Positions 1-9,187 of a stretch of 26,508 nt of DNA are shown here, in pieces. This DNA is from an uncultured Cellvibrio sp. (GTDB lineage: Bacteria > Pseudomonadota > Gammaproteobacteria > Pseudomonadales > Cellvibrionaceae): positions 1 through 26,508 of the forward strand of contig CAMLOU010000045.1 of the NCBI GenBank assembly GCA_946481735.1. Direction: 5' to 3'. The stretch's first letter is position 1; the number at the start of each line of letters is the position of its first letter. The position numbers and the translations under genes were made by a program. The notes under the pieces were generated by a model that was given only the letters and a program-made list of their open reading frames with translations, ran no database searches and had not been told where the DNA came from.

Positions 1-974
1 GAATCCGGAAAATGCTGCGGCTCAAGACAAAAGCCACTGCGATACGCATAGGTTTTTCCTTTACCACGCAAACTGCCGTCCAAAAAATTACCCGAATAAA
101 ATTGCACACCCGGTTCTTCGGTATAAACCTCCAGCACACGGCCCGTGGTATTTTCCATCGCGCGCGCGGCGAGCGTTAAGGTGTTGGGGGCGGCTTTGTT
201 CAACACAAAATTATGGTCGTAACCCAAGCCGCAACACAATTGTTCATCCGCCTGATTGATATCCGCACCGATCTTTTTGGCCGCCCTGAAATCAAACGGC
301 GTGCCGGCTACCGGGCGTGACTCGCCTAAAGGAATTTGCGTGTCGTCAATCGGCGTAAAGGCATCCGCGTTGATCATCAACTCATGCTGCAAAATATCGC
401 CCTGCCCCGCAAGATTAAAATAACTGTGCTGGGTTAAATTAATCGGCGTTGCCTGGTCGGTGGTCGCGTGATAATCCACGAGGATTTCATTGTCGTTCGT
501 TAATGTATAAGTCACTGTTACTGACAGGTTTCCAGGGTAGCCCTGGTCACCATCGCGGCTTAAATAAAATAATTTCACACCCACCTGCGTGTCCGCTGAA
601 AACGGCGTGGCCTGCCACACCACTTTGTCAAAGCCCGTGACACCACCGTGCAAATGATTTTCGCCATTATTGGTCGCCAGCTGATAGGTTTTGCCATCCA
701 ATTCGAACCGCCCTTTCGCCAGCCGGTTACCAAAGCGACCGATCAGGGCGCCGAAATACGGCGAGGCTTGCAGGTAAGGTTCCAACTCATCAAAACCCAG
801 GGCGACATCCGCAAGGCGTCCGGCGCAATCTGCCGTTTTGATGCTGGTAATAACGCCACCGAAATTGATGATGCCAATCTCCATGCCGGTGGCATTGGTC
901 ATGGTATACAGGGTAACGGCTTCACCGGCAGGTGTTGTACCAAACGGCGAGGAGGCGATAGCGGGCTTCGACAT
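1..974 (-). CDS. galM: Aldose 1-epimerase (galactose mutarotase), 3' end cut off by window edge
   Basis: Interconverts alpha and beta anomers of aldoses; the family also accepts L-arabinose, which suits this locus. I translated the minus strand from an ATG at 974-972: it stays open for 324 codons to the window edge. Family landmarks are visible: NHLHGG with His109, TQHSYFNL with His183, and near the cut end a CLEPQHFPD segment whose Glu318 corresponds to the catalytic Glu of E. coli GalM, with the two histidines as partners. About 30 residues should be missing, given the usual length near 350. There is no signal peptide, so it should be cytosolic. A hairpin terminator separates it from the GH43 gene upstream on the same strand, so it may have its own promoter or depend on read-through. 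The family call is firm; the true sugar is inferred. Confidence 0.93.
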   Translation of the reverse strand, partial: MSKPAIASSPFGTTPAGEAVTLYTMTNATGMEIGIINFGGVITSIKTADCAGRLADVALGFDELEPYLQASPYFGALIGRFGNRLAKGRFELDGKTYQLATNNGENHLHGGVTGFDKVVWQATPFSADTQVGVKLFYLSRDGDQGYPGNLSVTVTYTLTNDNEILVDYHATTDQATPINLTQHSYFNLAGQGDILQHELMINADAFTPIDDTQIPLGESRPVAGTPFDFRAAKKIGADINQADEQLCCGLGYDHNFVLNKAAPNTLTLAARAMENTTGRVLEVYTEEPGVQFYSGNFLDGSLRGKGKTYAYRSGFCLEPQHFPD

Positions 975-1041
975 ACAATATTTCCGGATAGCATCAGGGA
1001 GGGACGCATTCTACTGACTACGGGTTTTATTGACTACAAGA

Positions 1042-1069
1042 AAAAGGCGCCGCAACTAAAGCGCCTTTT
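1042..1069 (-). terminator. Intrinsic terminator of the minus-strand GH43 gene
   Basis: Stem AAAAGGCGC / GCGCCTTTT around a 10-base loop, 30 bases after the stop of the GH43 gene. Read on the minus strand it is followed by a run of T. It stands between that gene and the mutarotase gene. Confidence 0.75.
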
Positions 1070-1098
1070 ACAACACGGCCATTTAAGGTTGCTCGGGT

Positions 1099-2145
1099 TT
1101 ATTGCTCGCGCCAGGTATCGGCGTCACTCATGTCCTGCCCGAAATCTGGCATACCATCCTTCCACAACAAACGCCGCATGTAGGTGTGACGATTAGGATC
1201 AGTGAGCGGCGTGCCTTTTAGCTCGCGATAATCCCGCGCGTGATAGATCATCACATCCGTCTTCCCATCTTCTGCCAGGGTAAAACTGTTGTGGCCGGGG
1301 CCAAAGCGCTTCAGGGATTCGTTAGTGAAAAATACCGGGTGTGGCGATTTATGCCAGGACGCCGGATCAAGCAGATCGGCATCCGCATCAGCCCACAACA
1401 AACCCATTGCATAATTGTGATCTGTTGCACTGGCTGAATAACTTACAAAAATTTTTCCATGTCGGATTAATACTGCCGCACCTTCATTCACTTTGTAGCC
1501 GATTGTTTCCCAGGGCAGTTCCGGTTGGGTTAGCATGACTTCATGTTCATGCAATTCCGTGGGGCTTTTCATCTGTGCGATGTAAAGCGCTGAATTTAAT
1601 TTCTCTTCAGGGTCTTTTTGCGCCCACAACAGATACCGTTTGCCGCGGTGTTCAAAATGCGTAGCGTCAAGGGAAAACGAATCGCGTTGCGTTTTGATAC
1701 GCCCCAATTCCTGCCATTCCCCCTCGAGCGGATTCGCCGACGTATTGGCCAACACATACATGCGGATCAACCAGGGTTGCTCTGCCTCACCCGCCGCAAA
1801 ATAGATGTACCAGACCCCATCGATACGGTGTAATTCCGGTGCCCAGATATTCGCGCCCATTTCACCCGTGGGATGTTTACGCCACACCACCTTGGGTTCC
1901 GCATCCGCCAAGCCGCGCAGGGTGTTTGCCTGGCGCATTTCCAGTTGGTCGAAGGCCGGCGAGGTCGCAATAAAAAAATAGTGGCCGTTGTCATGGCGGT
2001 ATACCCAGGGATCAGCCCGCTGGGGAATCAAGGGTGAGGAAGCCGCTGTATCGACGGCGGCAGGCGTTGTATCTTCCGGTGGCATCCGGCCGCAAGCGGA
2101 AATCAGGATGAATAGAAATGTCGATAAATAAACAGGGATTTTCAT
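1099..2145 (-). CDS. GH43 exo-alpha-L-arabinofuranosidase, lipoprotein
   Basis: A 348-residue five-bladed beta-propeller glycosidase of family 43, most like the exo-1,5-alpha-L-arabinofuranosidase branch (subfamily 26 as I recall it). Residues 1-18 form a lipoprotein signal with a clean lipobox LISAC (Cys18). The catalytic triad is readable: Asp45 in RADPW (base), Asp160 in SLDATHF (pKa modulator) and Glu221 in VNEGAA (acid). The GPGHNSF segment late in the chain is also typical. It should remove terminal arabinose from arabino-oligosaccharides while anchored to the outer or inner membrane. A close paralogue without signal peptide lies at 23318-24295; the two share the ADP, IWAPE, LWAQKD, SYSASATD and GPGHNSFTL blocks. 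It is divergent from the arabinanase at 2297, with 151 bases between the starts. Family is certain; exact linkage specificity is inferred. Confidence 0.93.
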   Translation of the reverse strand: MKIPVYLSTFLFILISACGRMPPEDTTPAAVDTAASSPLIPQRADPWVYRHDNGHYFFIATSPAFDQLEMRQANTLRGLADAEPKVVWRKHPTGEMGANIWAPELHRIDGVWYIYFAAGEAEQPWLIRMYVLANTSANPLEGEWQELGRIKTQRDSFSLDATHFEHRGKRYLLWAQKDPEEKLNSALYIAQMKSPTELHEHEVMLTQPELPWETIGYKVNEGAAVLIRHGKIFVSYSASATDHNYAMGLLWADADADLLDPASWHKSPHPVFFTNESLKRFGPGHNSFTLAEDGKTDVMIYHARDYRELKGTPLTDPNRHTYMRRLLWKDGMPDFGQDMSDADTWREQ

Positions 2146-2296
2146 AAAACCTAAGGCTCCGGTTGGCCTCTCCGCAGAAAGGCGGTGTTATTTTTATCTT
2201 AACTTGGAATATTATAATACAATAATAATCGAATGGGCCTTAGCAGCCTTCGATAACAATGAATAGAAATGTAAATAACCACATCTGGAGCTATCC
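2146..2296. promoter_or_regulatory. Divergent promoter region with AT-rich motif
   Basis: This 151-base stretch must drive both GH43 genes. It holds an AT-rich block at 2207-2230 with the 13-base core TTATAATACAATA (2212-2224). The same 13 bases recur at 6128-6140 upstream of TonB receptor 1. A ribosome site GGAG lies eight bases before the ATG at 2297. Whether the motif is an operator or merely a promoter -10 region cannot be told from sequence alone. Confidence 0.5.
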
Positions 2297-3334
2297 ATGC
2301 GTCTTTCCCCTGCCCCTGTCCGCGTAGCCCTTCCGTCCCTGGTCCTGCTGTGCGGCCTGTTAATCAGTTGCCTGTCCTTCGCCCGCCAGGTGGATGTCCA
2401 TGACCCGGTCATGACGAAAGAAGGCGATACCTATTACCTGTTCAGCACCGGCCCCGGCATTACCTTTTACAGCTCCAGGGATATGAAGAACTGGAAGCTC
2501 GCCGGACGCGCCTTTGCCACGGAACCTGCCTGGGCCAAACAGGTGTCACCCAGCTTTAATGGCCACCTGTGGGCACCGGACATCGTGCAGCATAACGGCA
2601 AATTTTATCTGTACTATTCCGTGTCCGCCTTCGGCAAAAATACCTCGGCTATGGGTGTGACCGTGACCAAAACCCTCGATACATCCTCACCGGATTACGG
2701 CTGGGAAGACCAGGGTATTGTGTTGCAATCTGTACCCCATCGCGATATGTGGAATGCGATTGACCCGGCGGTGATTATCGATCACGAAGGCACGCCCTGG
2801 ATGAGTTTTGGTTCGTTTTGGGGTGGGTTGAAGTTGGTAAAACTGGACCAGAACCTGACAAAACTGGCTGAGCCCCAGGAATGGCACACCATCGCCAAGC
2901 GCGAGCGTTCCCTGTTGGAAGACGATGCCAGCGCCGGTTCTGCCGCCATCGAAGCGCCGTTTATTTTTCGCAAGGGCGACTACTATTATTTGTTTGCGTC
3001 CTGGGATAAATGTTGTCGCGGTAAAGACAGCGATTACAAAGTTGTGGTTGGCCGCGCGAAAGACATTCGCGGGCCCTATCTGGATAAAGACGGTGTGGAT
3101 ATGAATCGTGGTGGCGGTTCATTGGTGATCGCGGGCAATAAAAACTGGATTGCCCTGGGGCACAACAGCGCTTACACCTTTGGCAAAAAAGATTACCTGG
3201 TATTGCACGCTTACGAAACGGCGGATGACTATCTACAAAAGATTAAAATCCTTGAGATGACATGGGATAAAGATGGATGGCCAGTGGTAGATTCGAAAGA
3301 TCTGGATCGCTATCAGAGTAAATTGATCAAGTAA
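2297..3334 (+). CDS. arb43A: GH43 arabinanase, Arb43A-like
   Basis: A 345-residue arabinan 1,5-alpha-L-arabinanase. Blocks such as VDVHDPVMT, FSTGPGIT, GHLWAPDI, YYSVSAFGKNTSA and FGSFWGGLKL agree with my memory of C. japonicus Arb43A, an exo-acting enzyme that releases arabinotriose. The catalytic residues align with a constant offset of two: Asp36, Asp156 and Glu219 here against Asp38, Asp158 and Glu221. Asp33 and Gln314 fall at the positions of Asp35 and Gln316, the residues reported to impose the exo mode. The N-terminus is a signal peptide; LISC at 22-25 could be a lipobox, or cleavage could follow SFA at 27-29. The ribosome site GGAG is eight bases before the ATG. It is a single gene, convergent with GH127 across a REP palindrome. 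Family certain, exo mode inferred. Confidence 0.95.
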   Translation: MRLSPAPVRVALPSLVLLCGLLISCLSFARQVDVHDPVMTKEGDTYYLFSTGPGITFYSSRDMKNWKLAGRAFATEPAWAKQVSPSFNGHLWAPDIVQHNGKFYLYYSVSAFGKNTSAMGVTVTKTLDTSSPDYGWEDQGIVLQSVPHRDMWNAIDPAVIIDHEGTPWMSFGSFWGGLKLVKLDQNLTKLAEPQEWHTIAKRERSLLEDDASAGSAAIEAPFIFRKGDYYYLFASWDKCCRGKDSDYKVVVGRAKDIRGPYLDKDGVDMNRGGGSLVIAGNKNWIALGHNSAYTFGKKDYLVLHAYETADDYLQKIKILEMTWDKDGWPVVDSKDLDRYQSKLIK

Positions 3335-3345
3335 TGCGTGGTGCT

Positions 3346-3425
3346 GTCGGATTACGACGCTACGCGTCTAATTCGACCTACCTATTCGTCTCCGTAGGTC
3401 GGATTAGCCGAAGGCGTAATCCGAC
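3346..3425. repeat. REP/BIME-type palindromic element
   Basis: Two inverted copies of a REP-like unit: GTCGGATTACG...TCGACCTAC on the left (3346-3381) and GTAGGTCGGATTAG...CGTAATCCGAC on the right (3394-3425). Each copy has its own stem with a short GC-rich centre, and the pair can form one long cruciform. Units beginning GTAGGTCGGATTAG are common genome-wide repeats in gammaproteobacteria, usually between convergent genes, as here. It may act as an mRNA 3' barrier for both neighbours. Confidence 0.85.
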
Positions 3426-3471
3426 AAACAACTACCAGAAAAACTGCAGCAACCAATTTTATTTAAAAAAA

Positions 3472-5847
3472 TTAATCCCCACGCCCACCCCGCAGCAACC
3501 GCACATAATAAATACCACCGGCAATAGAACCTTCCTTCGCTGCAAATTTCACGACTAACTTGCCATCAGGCGCCGAGGCCACCAACGCACGCGGAATCGG
3601 GTAATCTACCGTGTAAAAATCCTCTCCCTCCCTCGCTTGCAACACCACCTCGGCAAGCACGTGGTCGTTGATCAGGATATCAAAACGCCGACCCGCATCA
3701 CCGGAGAAATAAGTCACGCGCAAGGTTGTGGCTACACGCTCCGGATCATTCATCACGTAACTGAACCAACCTTCCGCGTGGCGCCAGTGGCGACCCAGGT
3801 GAATACCCATCTCGCTGCGTTCGGATTTTAAGAAGTGATCTGACTCTGGTTGTTGCTGACCCGGATTCACTTCATCGACTGTCATCGCATCCAGCGCGAT
3901 CCGCGTGCGTTCTTTCATACTGTTCGCGGTCTGCCACTGTTCATATTGCGTCTTGCTGGTCATGGGCCAGTACAGGGTGTAGCGCGACTCATGCAGCCGG
4001 AAAAACGGAATCAGCTCTACCTGGCGAGTGGTTTCCCCCTCCATAACCGGCACACGAAACGTTAAAGGCTTATCAGCCACCGGGGTGATTTTAGTGAGGA
4101 AATTCTTATCATCCGTTACAAAGGTGGGTGCTGCATCCAGTGGGCATAACTGTCCATCTGCAATATGCCCCATGCGGCTGTCGTCAGCGAAATAGCGCAG
4201 CTTTTCCGTTGGAAAAGGCTGCGTCTTTGCGGCGAGTACAATAGGGCCATGGAGCACAGCATAATAGTCGGATTGATCTGGCATCGACTCCAGATGCGTC
4301 TGCATCGGGGTATCGATAGTCACTTTGTCACCCGCGCGCCAATCTCGTTTGATCTGGACATACTGACCCGGCTTCGCCGTAATGTTGATTTTTTTATCAT
4401 TGACGCGCACGGCCAGTGCTTTGTCAGCAACCCAACTCGGGTAACGAATGTTCAGGGTAAATTTTCCGTCACTCTCAATATGAATTGCACTGCGCTCAGC
4501 ATCGGGAAATGCCGTTTCCTGACGCACTCTGACTTTCTTCTCACGCCAGTTCAGGGTGGATGGAATAAACAAATTAACGTAAAGCTGATCGCCCTGATGC
4601 GCGTAAATCAATTCCCCGTATTTGCCATGATTCTCAATGCCTGAACCCACACAACACCACATGGCTTTATCCACCTGCGAATACACGCGATAGTGGTTGG
4701 GGCGCATAGGCGTGAAGTACACCAGACCACCCGTGTCCGGGTGCTGGGACGACAGGATGTGGTTGTACAAACCGCGCTCGTAAAAATCCAGATACTTCAG
4801 ATTGCCCGACGATTCATAGAATAATTTTGACAGCTTCAACATGTTATAGGTGTTACAGGTTTCCGGGCCCTCGACATCCTCAATCATCGCCTGAAAATCA
4901 TCCGCCGGGTGAAAGTGTTCTTTTACACTGTTGCCACCGATTGCAACGCTGCGCTCTTCTACCACGGTTTCCCAGAAGAAACGCGCCGCATCATTCCATT
5001 TTTTATCACCGGTCGCATCAGCAATGCGTTTAAAGCCAACCACTTTGGGGATTTGGGTATTCGCGTGCATGCCGGTTAATTCATCCTTGCCTTCCAATAA
5101 CGGATTCAACAAAAGACGGTGGGAAAAGCGCTTTGCCAGGTTCAGGTATTTTTTGTCGCCAGTGAGCTCTGCTACATCCACAAATATTTCATTCATGCCG
5201 CCGTATTCGCTGCGCAACATCAATTCCATCTGTTCATCACTTAACGGCTCGGTTAACTGCAACGCCCACTCTGATAATTTTATCAGCATCGTCTTTGCGG
5301 TTTCATTGCCAGCGTAAACATACGCATCGCGCAGACCGGCGTAGGTTTTGTGCAAGTTGTACCAGGGAACCCATTTATCATTGAGTGAAAAGTTGTCGAC
5401 TTTTATCTTGCCTTTAGCCAACGCCTTCCAGGCGTCGTCACCGTCGGGAATACCACCCAAGTAACCATTACCATTTTTTTCCTGGCATTTTTTCAATTCA
5501 TCAACCATGTAATTCAGGCGCTGTAACACCACCTCATTACCCGTTGAGGCATACATCAACGCCAAGGCTGTCAGGTAGTGACCACCAATATGACCGTCCA
5601 GGCCCGACGACTCCCAGTTGCCGTAGCTCTCTGTCTTTAACGGTAGACCCGCCTCCCGCCGATAGGGCGCCAACAGGCGATCCGGCTCCATGGCGAGCAA
5701 ATACTGTAGATTGGTTTGTTCGGCGTGTTTGAAGGGAGAATCCAACAAGCGAACATCTTTAAGCGGGAAAGGCTCCACCACAGGGGCGGCGCCAACCTGG
5801 GCGGAATTAACGAGAAGCAGTAACAAAACAGCAGCTAAAATTTTCAT
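3472..5847 (-). CDS. GH127 (DUF1680) beta-L-arabinofuranosidase, exported
   Basis: A 791-residue glycosidase of family 127, whose type member HypBA1 removes terminal beta-L-arabinofuranose with a zinc-bound cysteine nucleophile. The metal/nucleophile set is intact: Glu329 and Cys331 in the GPETCNTYNML block and Cys398-Cys399 in AMWCCVGSG. Glu310 in KEHFHP is the probable acid/base by motif position. Residues 1-20 form an ordinary signal peptide with no lipobox, so it should act in the periplasm or outside. An (alpha/alpha)6 barrel occupies roughly 30-430, followed by beta-sandwich domains; the last 110 residues (about 680-790) look like a further beta module. The ribosome site AGAGG stands just before the ATG. 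It is divergent from TonB receptor 1. Family 127 also contains other furanosidases such as aceric-acid hydrolases, so the substrate is less sure than the fold. Confidence 0.92.
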   Translation of the reverse strand: MKILAAVLLLLLVNSAQVGAAPVVEPFPLKDVRLLDSPFKHAEQTNLQYLLAMEPDRLLAPYRREAGLPLKTESYGNWESSGLDGHIGGHYLTALALMYASTGNEVVLQRLNYMVDELKKCQEKNGNGYLGGIPDGDDAWKALAKGKIKVDNFSLNDKWVPWYNLHKTYAGLRDAYVYAGNETAKTMLIKLSEWALQLTEPLSDEQMELMLRSEYGGMNEIFVDVAELTGDKKYLNLAKRFSHRLLLNPLLEGKDELTGMHANTQIPKVVGFKRIADATGDKKWNDAARFFWETVVEERSVAIGGNSVKEHFHPADDFQAMIEDVEGPETCNTYNMLKLSKLFYESSGNLKYLDFYERGLYNHILSSQHPDTGGLVYFTPMRPNHYRVYSQVDKAMWCCVGSGIENHGKYGELIYAHQGDQLYVNLFIPSTLNWREKKVRVRQETAFPDAERSAIHIESDGKFTLNIRYPSWVADKALAVRVNDKKINITAKPGQYVQIKRDWRAGDKVTIDTPMQTHLESMPDQSDYYAVLHGPIVLAAKTQPFPTEKLRYFADDSRMGHIADGQLCPLDAAPTFVTDDKNFLTKITPVADKPLTFRVPVMEGETTRQVELIPFFRLHESRYTLYWPMTSKTQYEQWQTANSMKERTRIALDAMTVDEVNPGQQQPESDHFLKSERSEMGIHLGRHWRHAEGWFSYVMNDPERVATTLRVTYFSGDAGRRFDILINDHVLAEVVLQAREGEDFYTVDYPIPRALVASAPDGKLVVKFAAKEGSIAGGIYYVRLLRGGRGD

Positions 5848-6249
5848 AAGACCTCTGACGGGAAAAGCGAGAAGTTGCTCACTCGCACTCGTTATTATCA
5901 GGCCCCGAAGGCACCTCGTTTGTCATTCTATGCTTAGCACACAATCATCCTTAAATACATTTTGACCAGCAAAAAAGAACTAAGTGGCAAGGCTGCAAAA
6001 TGATACAAAATGCGCCAAAATACTGATGCCGCCCGGCCGACGCTCTTCTTAACCATCTGATAAATAAGCGCTTTTTATACAACCAGCAATCTGGACCCAC
6101 TGCTAAGCGAAAAGTTTGATTATAATTTTATAATACAATATTATTGGTAACGCCTCCAAGCGCAATAATAACTCACATGCCCGTATGCACACTAACAATA
6201 ACCTGTTGCAGCGCGGCGAAATGCTTAATCCTCAGGGGAGTAATCATAA
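5848..6249. promoter_or_regulatory. 402-base divergent intergenic region, GH127 / TonB receptor 1
   Basis: There is no believable gene here. The stretch 6121-6146 is very AT-rich and holds TATAAT (6121-6126) followed by the 13-base core TTATAATACAATA (6128-6140) also found at 2212-2224. It lies about 110 bases before the receptor ATG, leaving a long leader. The receptor has a ribosome site GGGGAG about ten bases before its ATG. I see no riboswitch pattern that I recognise. Confidence 0.5.
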
Positions 6250-9015
6250 ATGTTTAAGCGTTCTGTACTGAGCACCAGCATCGCTGTGGCCATTGCTATG
6301 TCTGCCCAATCCGTTTTAGCCCAGGAAGAATACGATGATTCCATGATCGAAGAGGTCGTGGTGACGGGTATTCGAGCCAGTTTGACGAAAGCTATAGATG
6401 TTAAAAGAGAAAACTTTCAAATCGTTGATGCGATTGTTGCTGAAGATATTGGTAAGTTCCCGGATAACAATGTTGTAGAAGCTTTGCAACGCGTTTCTGG
6501 CATTCAGGTAACTGATCGTGGCGCAGGTGAAGTGAATGTCGTTTCAATTCGAGGCTTAACTGACGTTACGACCACTATCAACGGCCGCAACATTTTCACT
6601 TCGTCAGGCCGAGCTGTGGCTTTGGCCGATGTCCCCGCCAGTTTATTGAAACAAGTAGATGTCTATAAAACACGTTCTGCCAGCCTGATTGAAAGCGGCA
6701 TAGCCGGACAAATCGACATTAAGACCCAACGTCCTTTCGATTTTGATGGCAGCAAGATAGTGGTTGCTGGCCGTGCAATTTATCAGGAGTTGGCCGAAGA
6801 AGTAGATCCCACTATCAGCGCATTGTTCAGTAATCGCTGGGAAACTGGTGCCGGCGAATTTGGTGCTTTACTCAATGTTGCTTATACAGAAACTAATTAT
6901 CGCGATCAGAATTTGACGGCGGGTGCCGTTGTTCCTTTTCTAACGGGCGACGCACCAGATGGATGGGTACCTTATGAACGTATCCAACCTACTGATGGCC
7001 GAGCACCCGATCAACAGCTCTGGGAACCTGGCAGACAGGAGGGCCTGCCCTTTGCAGCGGGCTCGACATTAACAATGAATGGAGAAGAAATCCCCTACCT
7101 GCTTTCCCGTGACGCTATTTTTCAGAACGATTTTACCGGCACACGCGAACGACCAGCTGCCAATATCTCCATGCAGTTTGCACCGAATGAAACCTCAGAA
7201 TACCTATTTGAAGCTTTTTATAATGGTTACCGTAACGAATCGTTCAACAACTTACTGTTCTCTTTCGTAGACTGGTGGGGTGATCTTGCGGACAAAGAAG
7301 CGCCCACGCTTTTTGAAGGCACTAACATCATTAAAGAAAGAGTCGTCGGTGCGCCTTACGTCTTCAGTAGCGGCGATTTAACCGTTGCTGAAACGGATAG
7401 CTTCGTATATGCGCTGGGAGGTAAATGGGATCTTTCAGATAACCTGAATGTTCGGTCGGAGCTGGTTTTTCAGGAAAGTGAATATACCGCTGACTTCTTT
7501 GCCATGCGAGCAGATCAGGTTCCTGAGAATGTATGGGTAGACTTCAACAGCGGCGGCGGCTTACCCGCTTTCGGTTTCATTACTGATAGTGGCGCAGACA
7601 TCGATATGACAGATTCCAGCAGATGGAATATGGCGAATCTTTATGACAATGCTGACAAACATCAAGGCGATGCACTTACATGGACCTTCGATGGTGATTA
7701 CAATTTCAGTGATGGTTTCTTCAAAAAATTAAGTTTTGGTATGCGTTACGATAATCGCAGCGCTGAGGAAAGTCTCAGCCGTCAGGACGCCGCATCTTGT
7801 CTCGCCAGCGATCCTTGCAGTTTTAGCGAATTTGATGGTCTTGTCCATATTAACAGCGGTTTCTATGACGGTGAGTCCGATGTGCCTACCAGTTGGGCCG
7901 TACCAAATGGTTATTACATTGCCAAAAATCAGGACACCATTAGAGCTCGCTATGGCATAGAGAAAAAACTGCTCGCACGCTCATTTGAAATTGAAGAAGC
8001 AAGTTATGCAGCTTATCTTCAGGCCGATTTTGAAACTGAAGTGGGTGGACGCATTCTCGACGGTCAAATCGGCGCCCGTTACACCGGATCGCAGACAGAC
8101 ATGTGGTTTTATAACACAGCGGACACTGAAGCCCCGCCCGCAACAGCATCAGCGGATAACTCAAAAGTATTGCCAAGTGTCATGCTGCGTTATCACATCA
8201 CCGACGATGTGCTACTGCGTACCGCCTATACTGAAACCTTGCGCTTACCGAATTTTTCTCAGCTGAACGCTAATATCATCTATAACGAAGATGTCACCAA
8301 CATCGGTTATGGCACTGCAAGCGGTGGCAATCCGGATTTAGAACCCACAGAATCGCAAAACCTGGACATTAGTCTGGAGTGGTATTTTGCTCCATCAAGC
8401 TCCGCTTATGTAACCTGGTTCCAACGTGATATCGAAGGGTTTGTAATTGATTTTCGCCGAATGATCCAGTTCGGTGGTGAAGATTACGTTATGAGTCAGC
8501 CATATAACGCGTCTAATGGTAAGCTGGATGGTATAGAGCTAGGTTTGATTTATTTCCCTGAAAATCTACCTACAGCTCTGGATGGTTTTGGTATGCAGTT
8601 CAGTTACACCGCACTGGACTCATCGCAAGATATTCCAGATACCAATAACGCTGGCGAGATCACCCAAATTATTACCCAACCGATATTTGGTGTATCTGAT
8701 TCCTCCTATAGCATGGTTCTCGCATACGACAGGGATAGATTTGACGCTCGCCTTTCTTATGTTTGGCGCGATGACTTCCTGAATAATTATGAGCAGCCAC
8801 AGTTCGCTAACCCTCGCAGTGTTTATCGCAAAGCTGAGACCAGCCTTGATCTACAAATAAGTTATGACGTGACGGATAACCTGACGGTAACTTTCGATGG
8901 CACCAACCTGACCAACGAAATCTATCAAAGCTACTATCAATACCCCACCACACATAATTTTGGCTCTTCGCTATATAGCAGAACGTTTGCATTGGGTGCA
9001 CGTTACTCGTTTTAA
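6250..9015 (+). CDS. TonB-dependent outer-membrane receptor 1
   Basis: A 921-residue TonB-dependent transporter of the type frequent in Xanthomonas, Caulobacter and Cellvibrio carbohydrate loci. The signal peptide ends at VLA (22-24). The TonB box region IEEVVVTGIRAS (33-44) leads into a plug domain with AEDIGKFPDNNVVEALQRV and the SIRGL block, to about residue 170. The remainder is a 22-strand barrel rich in aromatic-alternating strands, closing with ...GARYSF and the canonical terminal Phe. It probably takes up arabino-oligosaccharides too large for porins, powered by TonB-ExbBD encoded elsewhere. It has a close paralogue at 16106-18925. No SusD-like partner lies nearby. A strong terminator follows directly, so it is monocistronic. 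Function as a receptor is certain; ligand is inferred from context. Confidence 0.95.
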   Translation: MFKRSVLSTSIAVAIAMSAQSVLAQEEYDDSMIEEVVVTGIRASLTKAIDVKRENFQIVDAIVAEDIGKFPDNNVVEALQRVSGIQVTDRGAGEVNVVSIRGLTDVTTTINGRNIFTSSGRAVALADVPASLLKQVDVYKTRSASLIESGIAGQIDIKTQRPFDFDGSKIVVAGRAIYQELAEEVDPTISALFSNRWETGAGEFGALLNVAYTETNYRDQNLTAGAVVPFLTGDAPDGWVPYERIQPTDGRAPDQQLWEPGRQEGLPFAAGSTLTMNGEEIPYLLSRDAIFQNDFTGTRERPAANISMQFAPNETSEYLFEAFYNGYRNESFNNLLFSFVDWWGDLADKEAPTLFEGTNIIKERVVGAPYVFSSGDLTVAETDSFVYALGGKWDLSDNLNVRSELVFQESEYTADFFAMRADQVPENVWVDFNSGGGLPAFGFITDSGADIDMTDSSRWNMANLYDNADKHQGDALTWTFDGDYNFSDGFFKKLSFGMRYDNRSAEESLSRQDAASCLASDPCSFSEFDGLVHINSGFYDGESDVPTSWAVPNGYYIAKNQDTIRARYGIEKKLLARSFEIEEASYAAYLQADFETEVGGRILDGQIGARYTGSQTDMWFYNTADTEAPPATASADNSKVLPSVMLRYHITDDVLLRTAYTETLRLPNFSQLNANIIYNEDVTNIGYGTASGGNPDLEPTESQNLDISLEWYFAPSSSAYVTWFQRDIEGFVIDFRRMIQFGGEDYVMSQPYNASNGKLDGIELGLIYFPENLPTALDGFGMQFSYTALDSSQDIPDTNNAGEITQIITQPIFGVSDSSYSMVLAYDRDRFDARLSYVWRDDFLNNYEQPQFANPRSVYRKAETSLDLQISYDVTDNLTVTFDGTNLTNEIYQSYYQYPTTHNFGSSLYSRTFALGARYSF

Positions 9016-9033
9016 AGTTTTACTTTAATTCAT

Positions 9034-9066
9034 AAAAAATGGCAGCTATAACGCTGCCATTTTTTT
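9034..9066 (+). terminator. Intrinsic terminator of TonB receptor 1
   Basis: Perfect stem AAAAAATGGCAGC / GCTGCCATTTTTT around a six-base loop, ending in seven T. It starts 18 bases after the receptor stop. The A-run on the other side makes it potentially bidirectional. Confidence 0.9.
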
Positions 9067-9165
9067 AAAAGAAAAATAATTATTTAATAAAAAATTCCTC
9101 ACGACACTTCATATTCCACAAAAAATGCTGGGACGCTTAATACTATCGGCATCCACATGGTGCTC

Positions 9166-9187
9166 TTCGCATATCTAATAATGCGAA
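9166..9187. promoter_or_regulatory. Inverted repeat upstream of GH43-CBM13 gene (possible operator)
   Basis: TTCGCAT (9166-9172) and ATGCGAA (9181-9187) form a seven-base inverted repeat with an eight-base spacer, 45 bases before the ATG at 9233. Two-fold arms at this distance suggest a protein-binding site or a leader hairpin. I do not recognise the motif. Confidence 0.35.

Noticed and set aside
648..1196. 182-codon plus-strand open frame
   Set aside because: It lies opposite the mutarotase gene, whose conserved motifs are unmistakable; the frame has no family pattern and no ribosome site, and runs into the terminator and GH43 gene.
4165..4644. 159-codon plus-strand open frame
   Set aside because: It is antisense to GH127, which is intact and conserved through this stretch.
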